Of a stretch of DNA of 6,418 nucleotides, positions 1 to 6,418 are shown in pieces. A model generated the notes under the pieces. It worked only from the letters and a program-made list of their open reading frames with translations. It had not been told where the DNA came from and did no database searches. This DNA comes from Alkaliphilus sp. (GTDB taxonomy: Bacteria; Bacillota; Clostridia; Peptostreptococcales; Thermotaleaceae). The stretch's first letter is position 1. Each line of letters opens with the position of its first letter. The translations under genes and the position numbers were made by a program. The stretch spans positions 1 through 6,418 of the forward strand of contig JAGXRU010000172.1 of assembly GCA_018335765.1 (NCBI GenBank), read 5' to 3'.

Positions 1-1510
1 AGTAGTAATAGGCACAGGAATTGCCGGGCTGTTTGCTGCTCTCAATATTGATCCATCTCTAAAGGTTTTAGTGATTACAAAAGATGTTTTGGAGTGGAAT
101 AACAGTAATTTGGCACAGGGAGGCATTGCCGCCTGTGTTGATTCTAAAGACGATTTTGAAGTTCATTACCAAGACACTTTAAGGGCAGGAAGCTATCATA
201 ATGAAAGCGTAGCAACCCATATGATGATAGAGGAGGCACCTATAAGTATAGAAAAACTGATAGAGTACGGAGTCAAACTTGATCGTGACGAAAAGGGCAA
301 ATTGGAGGTTACTCGTGAAGGAGGTCATACCAATAGGAGGATACTCCATGCTAAGGATGCCACCGGAAGAGAAATCATCAGAGCTTTAGGGGAAGAATTG
401 AGAAAGAGGTCAAATATTACCCTTCGGGAAAGGGTCTTTGCAATAGATATCATAACGGTTAATAACCGTTCCTTAGGAGTCACAGTGGTGGATAATAGCG
501 GTAATAAAGCATTATGCAAAGGGGGGGTTGTTGTCATTGCCTCGGGAGGGATAGGAAGCATCTACCAAAATAGTACAAACCCTAAGATTGCTACAGGAGA
601 TGGTATTGCCATGGCATATAGGGCAGGTGCAATTGTACGGGATATGGAATTTGTGCAGTTTCATCCTACCGCATTGTATAATGACGAATCAGGACAAAAA
701 TTTCTCATATCAGAAGCAGTAAGAGGGGAAGGAGCAGTATTAAGAAATATTCATGGAGAAGCCTTTATGGAAAATCTGCATGAAATGAAGGATCTCGCGC
801 CAAGAGATATCGTAGCAAGAAGCATAATTAATGAAATACAAAAAACGAATATCCCATATCTTTACCTAGATATTACCCACAAGGGGCGGGCTTATATTAT
901 GGAGAGATTCCCCACAATATTTGAAAAATGCATGTCAATAGGCATTGACATATCAAAGGAATACATTCCTGTGGCACCGGCAGAGCATTATTTAATGGGG
1001 GGAATTGAGAGCAATCTCAATGGGGAAACAAGTATAAAGGGCTTGTATGCCTGTGGAGAGTGCGCAAGAACAGGAGTACATGGTGCCAATCGTCTGGCAA
1101 GCAATTCTCTGCTGGAGGGTGCTGTTTTTGGATATAGAGCGGCTATGCATATTAATAATGAGATTCTTAATTACGAAAATGCCAATATAAATATTTCGTT
1201 GGACAACAGCATAGCAAATGATAAAAAAGCCGAAAGCAATATCGACCTAAAACATTTACATGAAGAAATTGCACTTACAATGGACAAGTACGTAGCAATC
1301 AGTAGAAATCAGATAGATTTAACGAAAGCCAAGGAAATAATATCAGGGATAAATGATTTATTAGATGAAAATCCAATGAATGACATTTATTATTATGAAT
1401 TAATGAATATGGCAACAGTGGCATTGCTCATAATTGAGGCAGCCCTTGAAAGAAAGAAAAGTCTGGGTGCACATTATCGCATTGATGATATGGAGGGATC
1501 CGTTTGTTGA
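1..1510 (+). CDS. nadB: L-aspartate oxidase NadB, 5' end cut off by the window edge
   Basis: FAD-dependent cytosolic enzyme that oxidises L-aspartate to iminoaspartate, the first step of de novo NAD synthesis. The frame is open from base 2 and gives 502 visible residues; by family length (about 510-540) only around ten N-terminal residues are missing. The GTG at 71 is an internal valine, not the start, because the FAD-binding GTGIAGL motif lies before it (visible residues 4-10). Other family signatures follow: AQGGIAA (about 38-44), HAKDATGRE, EFVQFHPTALY with His221, LISEAVRGEGA, LAPRDIVAR with Arg268, PAEHYLMGG with His329, and HGANRLASNSLLE with Arg364. These match the E. coli catalytic and substrate-binding His244, Arg290, His351 and Arg386. 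A helical C-terminal domain follows. The QFHPTALY and HGANRLASNSLLE blocks fit NadB better than succinate dehydrogenase or fumarate reductase flavoproteins, and the adjacent nadC settles it. One oddity is KKSLGAHYR near the C-terminus, where relatives usually have ESRGAH. Confidence 0.96.
   Translation, partial: VVIGTGIAGLFAALNIDPSLKVLVITKDVLEWNNSNLAQGGIAACVDSKDDFEVHYQDTLRAGSYHNESVATHMMIEEAPISIEKLIEYGVKLDRDEKGKLEVTREGGHTNRRILHAKDATGREIIRALGEELRKRSNITLRERVFAIDIITVNNRSLGVTVVDNSGNKALCKGGVVVIASGGIGSIYQNSTNPKIATGDGIAMAYRAGAIVRDMEFVQFHPTALYNDESGQKFLISEAVRGEGAVLRNIHGEAFMENLHEMKDLAPRDIVARSIINEIQKTNIPYLYLDITHKGRAYIMERFPTIFEKCMSIGIDISKEYIPVAPAEHYLMGGIESNLNGETSIKGLYACGECARTGVHGANRLASNSLLEGAVFGYRAAMHINNEILNYENANINISLDNSIANDKKAESNIDLKHLHEEIALTMDKYVAISRNQIDLTKAKEIISGINDLLDENPMNDIYYYELMNMATVALLIIEAALERKKSLGAHYRIDDMEGSVC
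1492..1497 (+). promoter_or_regulatory. Ribosome binding site of nadC, inside the end of nadB
   Basis: GGAGGG lies within the last codons of nadB, 6 bases before the TTG at 1504 and 9 bases before a second in-frame TTG at 1507. Both are possible starts. No ATG or GTG sits at a suitable distance, so nadC must begin with TTG. Its position inside nadB suggests that translation of the two genes is coupled. Confidence 0.8.
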
Positions 1511-2340
1511 ATCAAATAATAATAGATGAAATCATAAAAAATGCATTGATAGAGGATATGAATTATGGGGACATTACTACGGATACCTTGATTGAAGAAA
1601 ACGGCACTTCTCTGGCAGTAATCACTGCCAAGCAAGCAGGTGTCGTAGTAGGTCTGTCTGTGGCAGGCAGAGTTTTTGAGATGCTGGACAGCGATATCTC
1701 TTTTCAAGCCTTAAAATCAGATGGAGATACAATTCAAAAAGGGGAGATGATCGCAAAAATAAAGGGTAAGACTAGGGCTATTTTAAAAGGCGAGAGACTA
1801 GCCTTAAATTTGCTTCAAAGGATGTCGGGAATAGCCACGAAGGCTAGAGAATATTCAGAGCTGGTAAAGGGAACTGGGACACGGATAGCAGATACTAGGA
1901 AAACAACCCCGAGCTTGAGAATTCTTGAAAAATATGCAGTGAGAATGGGAGGCTGTCACAACCATAGATTCAACTTATCAGATGCTGTAATGATAAAAGA
2001 TAATCATATCGAGGCTGTGGGAGGAATTGCCAAAGCCATAAAGAAGGTACGAATGACTGTTTCTCATACAGTCAAAATTGAAGTTGAGGTACAAAGCTTA
2101 GAACAGCTCGAAGAAGCTATAGCAGCCAAAGCAGATATTATAATGCTAGACAACATGGATGTTGATACTATGAAAAAAGCCGTTGAGATAAATAATGGAA
2201 GGGCTGTTTTGGAGGCTTCCGGCAATATTACCTCGGAACGCATTAAAGAAATATCCGCCATCGGAGTTGATATAATCTCGGTGGGTGCTCTCACTCATTC
2301 TGTAAAGGCATTAGACATCAGCTTAAATATTATTGGATAG
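1504..2340 (+). CDS. nadC: Nicotinate-nucleotide diphosphorylase (carboxylating), quinolinate phosphoribosyltransferase
   Basis: Cytosolic enzyme that joins quinolinate to phosphoribosyl pyrophosphate, releasing CO2 and pyrophosphate, to make nicotinate mononucleotide. At 278 residues it is the usual full length. The N-terminal domain has EDMNYGDITTD (17-27). The barrel domain carries ERLALNLLQRMSGIAT (97-112), TRKTTPSLR (131-139), GGCHNHRFNLSD (149-160), IKDNH (164-168), IEVEV (192-196), IMLDN (213-217), LEASGNI (236-242) and SVGALTHS (259-266). Arg106, Arg132, Lys133, His154, Arg155, Lys165, Glu193/Glu195 and Asp216 correspond to the known substrate-binding set, so the enzyme should be active. 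ModD-like paralogues are excluded by the motif set and by the nadB neighbour. The gene overlaps nadB by 7 bases and starts with TTG (1504, or 1507 one codon later). Variants seen are TTPSLR where TTPGLR is usual, and ASGNI where ASGGI is usual; both are conservative. Confidence 0.97.
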   Translation: MLNQIIIDEIIKNALIEDMNYGDITTDTLIEENGTSLAVITAKQAGVVVGLSVAGRVFEMLDSDISFQALKSDGDTIQKGEMIAKIKGKTRAILKGERLALNLLQRMSGIATKAREYSELVKGTGTRIADTRKTTPSLRILEKYAVRMGGCHNHRFNLSDAVMIKDNHIEAVGGIAKAIKKVRMTVSHTVKIEVEVQSLEQLEEAIAAKADIIMLDNMDVDTMKKAVEINNGRAVLEASGNITSERIKEISAIGVDIISVGALTHSVKALDISLNIIG

Positions 2341-2364
2341 AACTAAAATGTTTGCAGTGGAAAA

Positions 2365-2385
2365 TTGATCCTTCGCTGAGATCAA
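2365..2385. repeat. Short hairpin, possibly a remnant of a dispersed intergenic repeat
   Basis: In the 68-base gap between nadC and the next gene, TTGATC (2365-2370) pairs perfectly with GATCAA (2380-2385) across a 9-base loop, cttcgctga. No T-run follows, so it does not look like an intrinsic terminator. The sequence gatccttcgct followed by gagatcaaaatga resembles, from memory, short palindromic repeats scattered between genes in Firmicutes (form gatccttcgct..gctcaggatga). The resemblance is partial and the element may be degenerate or coincidental. Confidence 0.35.
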
Positions 2386-2408
2386 AATGAATACGAGGGG
2401 AGATAAAA

Positions 2409-3440
2409 ATGGAAACAAAGAAATTGCCTTTTAGAGAGTATATAACTCAAGCTTTAAATGGTATGGCCTTAGGACTTTTTTCATCGTTAATAATTGGACT
2501 AATACTTAAGCAAATAGGAGAATATGCCAATATTGAAAGCTTAGCTGCATTTGGCCGAGTGGCTCAATTTTTAATGGGACCAGCCATTGGAGCAGGGGTT
2601 GCCTTTAGTGTTAAGGCACCACCGCTAGGAATCTTCGCCTGTATAGTTACCGGAGCGATTGGGGCAGGCACTATAGCACCTAACGAGAGCGGCGTCTTTT
2701 TGGTGAAGGTGGGTGAGCCTGTAGGAGCCTTTGTGGCGGCCTTGATCGGAGCTGAATTTTCAAAGCTTATTTCAGGAAAGACCAAGGTGGATATTGTGTT
2801 GGTTCCTGCCGGCACCATATTGATTGGAGGTTTAGCAGGTGTTTTTATAGGGCCTGTTATGGCATCTGTAATGAAGGGTCTGGGTGATGTGATCAACAGA
2901 GCAACAGAGCTGCAGCCAATACCTATGGGAATCATTGTCGCAGTATTAATGGGAATGATATTAACCCTACCTATAAGCAGTGCTGCTTTGGCTATTTCAC
3001 TAGGTCTAAGTGGCTTGGCCGCAGGTGCCTCGGTCGTTGGCTGTGCTACTCAAATGGTGGGTTTTGCGGTGGCAAGCTACAGAGAAAATGGTATTGGAGG
3101 AGCGATTGCTCAAGGACTTGGCACTTCCATGCTTCAGGTACCAAATATCATTAAAAATCCATTGATTTGGGTACCTCCAACCTTGGCAAGTGCATTCTTG
3201 GGACCACTGGCTACCGTTGTCTTCAAAATGCAAAACAATAGCATTGGGGCGGGTATGGGAACCAGTGGACTCGTAGGACAATTTGGCACCATTGCTGTCA
3301 TGGGAGGTCAGGAGCCAATGCTATCACTTGTTGGAAAGATTGCGATACTGCACTTTATTCTACCTGCTATAATAACTCTGCTTATTTCTGAATATATGAG
3401 AAAAAAAGGCTGGATAAAATATGGTGACATGAAATTATAG
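2409..3440 (+). CDS. PTS EIIC-like polytopic membrane protein (PTS_EIIC_2 / PfoR family)
   Basis: A 343-residue integral membrane protein rich in Gly, Ala and Ile, with roughly 8-10 hydrophobic segments (approximately 13-36, 47-68, 72-90, 104-117, 127-155, 170-187, 190-222, 253-273, 285-299, 306-327). Its conserved-looking stretches are TLPISSAALAISLGLSGL (186-203), GFAVASYRENGIGG (218-231), GTSMLQVPNIIKNP (238-251), PPTLASAFLGP (256-266) and GAGMGTSGLVGQFG (280-293). I recognise these as the EIIC-like family that includes Clostridium perfringens PfoR. It has no EIIA or EIIB domain and no obvious phosphorylated Cys or His site, so it is a lone membrane subunit and may not be a working PTS permease. 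The ATG has a strong GAGGGGAG site (2395-2402) 6 bases upstream. No terminator separates it from nadC, so it may be in the NAD operon, but this does not fix a substrate. PfoR was described as a toxin-gene regulator; nothing here shows a regulatory role. Confidence 0.85.
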   Translation: METKKLPFREYITQALNGMALGLFSSLIIGLILKQIGEYANIESLAAFGRVAQFLMGPAIGAGVAFSVKAPPLGIFACIVTGAIGAGTIAPNESGVFLVKVGEPVGAFVAALIGAEFSKLISGKTKVDIVLVPAGTILIGGLAGVFIGPVMASVMKGLGDVINRATELQPIPMGIIVAVLMGMILTLPISSAALAISLGLSGLAAGASVVGCATQMVGFAVASYRENGIGGAIAQGLGTSMLQVPNIIKNPLIWVPPTLASAFLGPLATVVFKMQNNSIGAGMGTSGLVGQFGTIAVMGGQEPMLSLVGKIAILHFILPAIITLLISEYMRKKGWIKYGDMKL

Positions 3441-3447
3441 AGATGAT

Positions 3448-3476
3448 TTGTAATATTTTCCTTACGATAGTATAAT
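3448..3476 (+). promoter_or_regulatory. Predicted sigma-A-type promoter for the UPF0182 gene
   Basis: TTGTAA (3448-3453, 4 of 6 matches to TTGACA) is separated by exactly 17 bases from a perfect TATAAT (3471-3476). The expected transcript start is near 3483, giving a leader of about 42 bases before the TTG at 3525. It lies in the gap after the EIIC-like gene, so the UPF0182 gene can be transcribed independently. No terminator precedes it, so read-through from upstream is also possible. Confidence 0.65.
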
Positions 3477-3510
3477 GTAGTTATATATCTGGATTTTTAA
3501 GTTTTTATGA

Positions 3511-3517
3511 AAGGGAG
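3511..3517 (+). promoter_or_regulatory. Ribosome binding site that selects the TTG start of the UPF0182 gene
   Basis: AAGGGAG sits 7 bases before an in-frame TTG at 3525. The in-frame ATG at 3507 lies upstream of this site and is preceded only by T-rich sequence with no Shine-Dalgarno match. The TTG is therefore the more likely start, giving an N-terminus MNRIRAIMII that leads straight into the first membrane helix. Confidence 0.75.
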
Positions 3518-3524
3518 TGATTGT

Positions 3525-6275
3525 TTGAATCGTATTAGAGCTATCATGATAATCGTTATAGCATCGGCATTGCTTTTACTGGCATTCTCTACCACTATTG
3601 TTAGATTTATCACGGATTATCTATGGTTTAATGAGTTGGGGTATGATCAGGTGTTTTTCACAAAACTCACGACTCAATTAAAGCTAGGGGTACCGGTTTT
3701 TTTAGTATTGACAGCACTTATTTATCTTTATCTTCAGTCCATTAAAAAAGATTATTACAAGAAAGTTGACAACCTGTATGTAGGATTAGGAAAGAAAAAG
3801 ATAAATCAAATCGCACTGATAGCTTCTGTGGGAGTAGCTTTTTTTGCGAGCATCACCTTGACTGGGAGTTTGTGGTATGAGGCTTTGATGTTTATAAATA
3901 GCACCAACTTCAATGTGACTGACCCAATCTTCAATCTTGACATTTCATTTTATATGTTCAAACTGCCGTTTATACAACAACTTTATTCATTGGCTAGTGG
4001 ATTTGTATTGATTTTAGCGATACTGACATTAGGTTTCTATTTTGTTATGATGAGTTCAAAAAGACCTACTTTATTTGATGTCAACAGTAATACTCAGGAA
4101 ATCAAATTTATCAGGGGAATAGATCCGGAAAAAATAAAAAAGCTTGTTAGTATTGCCTTGAGGCAACTTGTTATTTTAGGTGTGGTATTTTTCTTAATTC
4201 AGGGACTCGGTTATGCGTTAAAGACCTATGAAATCCTTTATTCCCAAAGGGGAGTTGCCTATGGTGCCAGTTTTACAGACATCCATGTAAACCTATGGGT
4301 TATTCGAGGAATGGTAGTCTTATCCTTGGTATCAGCCGTACTCTTTGTGATTGGAGCAAGGGCGAGGAAAGTCCGCATTGCGTTGGCAGGTCCTGTAATG
4401 ATGATTGCGTTGACAATAATTGGAAATACAGCATCTTTGGGAGTTCAGAACTTTATCGTGGCTTCGGATGAGATTAATAAAGAAAGGGAATATCTAGAGT
4501 ATAATATTGAGTATACAAAAATGGCTTACGGACTTAACAATATCGAAGAAAATTTCTTCCCAGCTGAAAATAATCTCACAAGGGAGGATATAGAAAACAA
4601 TCAGGAAACAATCAGGAATATTAGAATCAATGACTATAGGCCGACTCAGCAATTTTATAATCAAAGACAGGGAATCAGACTGTATTATAAGTTTAATGAT
4701 GTGGATACAGGCAGGTATATGATAAATGGTCAATATTCACAAGTCTTTCTGGCAGCCAGAGAAATCGACTACAGTAAAATAAATGAACAATGGCTTAATC
4801 AGCATATAAAATATACCCATGGTTATGGAATAGCCCTTTCGGCCGTTAATTCTGTGACCGCTGAAGGACAACCCAATATACTGGTAGGAAACATACCTCC
4901 CCAAACTGATGTACCTACTCTTCAGGTGGATGAACCAAGGATATATTTTGGAGAGCTTTCGAATGATTACATCCTTGCAAACACAAAAGAAATGGCATTT
5001 GATTATCCCAGCGGAGAAAAAAATGAAGAGACAATATATTCAGGAACCGCGGGAATTAGACTGGGAATGTGGAATAGACTCTTGTTTTCCATAAGACAAG
5101 GCAGTTTAAAAATGCTTGTATCAAATAATGTTACCTCCGATAGCAAAATTATTATTAATAGAAATATTAACGAAAGAGTAAAGAAGATAGCACCATTTCT
5201 TGAGTATGATGATGATCCATACTTAGTTATCAATGAGGGGAAATTGTATTGGATAATAGATGCTTATACAGTTTCAAGCAACTTTCCATATGCAGAGCCG
5301 TATCTGCCGAATGACGGAAACTATATTAGGAATTCGGTGAAGGTTGTTATAGATGCGTACAATGGAGATACAAGCTTTTATTTGGCAGATGAAAATGATC
5401 CGGTAATATTAACACTGGGGAAAATATTTCCTCAATTATTGACATCAATGGATGATATGCCTCAAGGATTGAAAGCACACCTAAGATATCCTCAAAACTT
5501 ATTCGATATTCAGGCTGAAGTCTATCGGGTTTATCATATGACAGATACGGATGTTTTCTATCAAGAAGAAGATTTATGGGATATCAGTAATGAAATTTAT
5601 GACAATGAAGTCTTACAAATGGAATCTAACTATTTTATAATGAAGCTTCCGGGTGAGGAAAAGGAAGAATTTGTTCTCACCATACCCTACACACCTAAGG
5701 GCAAGCCTAATATGACGGCATTGCTCGTGGCAAGAAACGATGGGGAACACTATGGAAAGCTTGTAATATATAAGCTGCCAAAACAGAAAAATGTCTATGG
5801 ACCTATGCAGATTGAATCAAGAATCGATCAAGATACAAATATTTCAAAAGATTTTTCGCTATGGGGACAGCAGGGATCTTCGATTATCAGAGGAAATTTA
5901 TTAACTATCCCTATCGAGGATTCGTTTATATATGTGGAAGCAATCTATCTTAAAGCCTCCAATGAAAACAGTCTGCCGGAGGTGAAGCGTGTCATTGTGT
6001 CCTATGGAGATGAAATCGCATATGAGGAAACCTTAGAACTAGCTCTGGAAAGCCTTTTTGGAGATATGGAGACAGCACCGGATGGAACAACTCCAGAGCC
6101 TCCTAGGCAAGATGGAGAGATAGATACGATAAAGAGCTTGATAACCAGAGCAAATGAGAGCTTTAACAAAGCCCAAGAAGCACAAAGAGCTGGAAACTGG
6201 GCTGAATATGGAAAGAATATAGAGGAACTGAGAGGAATACTTGAGAGTCTTAATAATTTCGATGATGAACAATAG
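3525..6275 (+). CDS. UPF0182 family large membrane protein of unknown function
   Basis: A 916-residue protein from the TTG start (922 from the ATG at 3507), within the family's usual range. Seven predicted membrane helices lie near residues 6-27, 54-70, 95-114, 153-176, 207-231, 257-277 and 283-305. A soluble domain of about 540 residues follows, probably on the outer face of the membrane. Blocks I recognise from UPF0182 (COG1615) include YLEYNIEYTKMAYGL (323-337), INDYRP (368-373), YTHGYG (430-435), PRIYFGE (471-477), DDDPYLV (562-568), LYWIIDAYT (574-582), NYIRNSVKVVIDAY (599-612), LKAHLRYPQNLF (649-660) and SLWGQQGSSIIRGNLL (778-793). An acidic, Pro/Thr-rich linker (848-866) leads to a charged C-terminal helical segment (868-910). 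No catalytic motif is evident, and I know of no established function for the family. It has its own promoter and terminator, so it is likely a single-gene unit unrelated to the NAD genes. Confidence 0.95.
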   Translation: MNRIRAIMIIVIASALLLLAFSTTIVRFITDYLWFNELGYDQVFFTKLTTQLKLGVPVFLVLTALIYLYLQSIKKDYYKKVDNLYVGLGKKKINQIALIASVGVAFFASITLTGSLWYEALMFINSTNFNVTDPIFNLDISFYMFKLPFIQQLYSLASGFVLILAILTLGFYFVMMSSKRPTLFDVNSNTQEIKFIRGIDPEKIKKLVSIALRQLVILGVVFFLIQGLGYALKTYEILYSQRGVAYGASFTDIHVNLWVIRGMVVLSLVSAVLFVIGARARKVRIALAGPVMMIALTIIGNTASLGVQNFIVASDEINKEREYLEYNIEYTKMAYGLNNIEENFFPAENNLTREDIENNQETIRNIRINDYRPTQQFYNQRQGIRLYYKFNDVDTGRYMINGQYSQVFLAAREIDYSKINEQWLNQHIKYTHGYGIALSAVNSVTAEGQPNILVGNIPPQTDVPTLQVDEPRIYFGELSNDYILANTKEMAFDYPSGEKNEETIYSGTAGIRLGMWNRLLFSIRQGSLKMLVSNNVTSDSKIIINRNINERVKKIAPFLEYDDDPYLVINEGKLYWIIDAYTVSSNFPYAEPYLPNDGNYIRNSVKVVIDAYNGDTSFYLADENDPVILTLGKIFPQLLTSMDDMPQGLKAHLRYPQNLFDIQAEVYRVYHMTDTDVFYQEEDLWDISNEIYDNEVLQMESNYFIMKLPGEEKEEFVLTIPYTPKGKPNMTALLVARNDGEHYGKLVIYKLPKQKNVYGPMQIESRIDQDTNISKDFSLWGQQGSSIIRGNLLTIPIEDSFIYVEAIYLKASNENSLPEVKRVIVSYGDEIAYEETLELALESLFGDMETAPDGTTPEPPRQDGEIDTIKSLITRANESFNKAQEAQRAGNWAEYGKNIEELRGILESLNNFDDEQ

Positions 6276-6321
6276 AGAGTAAGTATCGGACAAAGCTATC
6301 GTATATATAAACAATCAGAAG

Positions 6322-6362
6322 GCTGGTTTTTTCAGAAATTTTGGGAAAATCAGCATTTTTTT
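6322..6362 (+). terminator. Intrinsic (rho-independent) terminator after the UPF0182 gene
   Basis: The arm at 6322-6333 (GCTGGTTTTTTC) pairs along all 12 positions with 6343-6354 (GGGAAAATCAGC), counting three G-U pairs, across a 9-base loop. One A and then seven T (6356-6362) follow. It begins 46 bases after the stop codon. The reverse strand has no matching T-run next to the stem, so it should act only on + strand transcripts. Confidence 0.85.
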
Positions 6363-6370
6363 ACAGAAAC

Positions 6371-6403
6371 ACACGAACACACGGGGACGGTTCTTTTGTG
6401 TTA
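6371..6403. repeat. Hairpin-forming sequence resembling a dispersed clostridial intergenic repeat
   Basis: AACACA (6376-6381) pairs perfectly with TGTGTT (6397-6402). The 15 bases between contain ggggacggttcttt and can extend the stem through weak G-T pairs. The run cacggggacggttcttttgt is one I recognise, from memory, as recurring in many intergenic regions of Clostridia and related Firmicutes, sometimes near Y1-type (REP-associated) transposases. It stands right after the terminator, a usual site for such elements. Only one copy is in the window and no transposase is seen, so repeat status rests on recall. Confidence 0.5.
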
Positions 6404-6418
6404 ATATATTCAGAGTAC

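Noticed and set aside
71..73. GTG as the start of nadB
   Set aside because: The frame stays open to the window edge and the FAD-binding GTGIAGL motif lies upstream of this codon, so the true start is before base 1.
2365..2385. Intrinsic terminator after nadC
   Set aside because: The stem is only 6 bp and is not followed by a T-run, so transcription is expected to continue into the next gene.
2564..2935. A 123-codon minus-strand ORF, the longest on that strand
   Set aside because: It lies wholly inside the EIIC-like gene, has a low-complexity Pro/Ala/Thr/Ile composition typical of the complement of Gly/Ala-rich membrane codons, and no convincing ribosome binding site was noted.
3006..3281. 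Minus-strand ORF of 91 codons inside the EIIC-like gene
   Set aside because: Shadow of a strongly family-like coding region on the + strand; its product resembles nothing I recognise.
3441..3506. Riboswitch or terminator in the gap before the UPF0182 gene
   Set aside because: At 66 bases it is too short for known riboswitches once the promoter is placed, and I see no stable stem followed by T residues.
4909..5094. Small + strand ORF of 61 codons inside the UPF0182 gene
   Set aside because: Out-of-frame shadow of a conserved part of the large gene.
6039..6314. Minus-strand ORF of 91 codons over the end of the UPF0182 gene
   Set aside because: It mostly overlaps a well-supported coding region and its product has no recognisable features.

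Overview
The window reads as an ordinary stretch of chromosome from a low-GC Firmicute, most likely a Clostridia-type anaerobe. The grounds are AT-rich codon use, strong GGAGG-type ribosome binding sites, two TTG starts, a sigma-A-like promoter, and proteins resembling clostridial family members. The species cannot be named from sequence alone. All four genes are on the + strand and fill almost the whole window.

Bases 1-2340 hold the end of a de novo NAD biosynthesis operon. The first gene is nadB (L-aspartate oxidase), whose first few codons lie before the window. It overlaps nadC (quinolinate phosphoribosyltransferase) by 7 bases. NadB oxidises L-aspartate to iminoaspartate, NadA (not in the window, expected upstream) condenses this with dihydroxyacetone phosphate to quinolinate, and NadC converts quinolinate to nicotinate mononucleotide.

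After 68 bases containing a small hairpin but no terminator comes a gene for a polytopic membrane protein of the PTS EIIC-like/PfoR family (2409-3440). Its substrate is unknown. With no terminator between it and nadC, it may be transcribed with the NAD genes.

The short gap after it carries a good sigma-A-like promoter (3448-3476). This drives a large UPF0182-family membrane protein (3525-6275) of unknown function, with seven predicted membrane helices followed by a large soluble domain. A strong intrinsic terminator (6322-6362) closes the unit. The last about 45 bases hold a hairpin-forming sequence that resembles a dispersed non-coding repeat of clostridial genomes.

I see no CRISPR array, tRNA, rRNA, transposase gene, phage gene or new multi-gene system. 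The less understood parts are the EIIC-like protein next to NAD genes, the UPF0182 protein, and two short non-coding hairpin elements.
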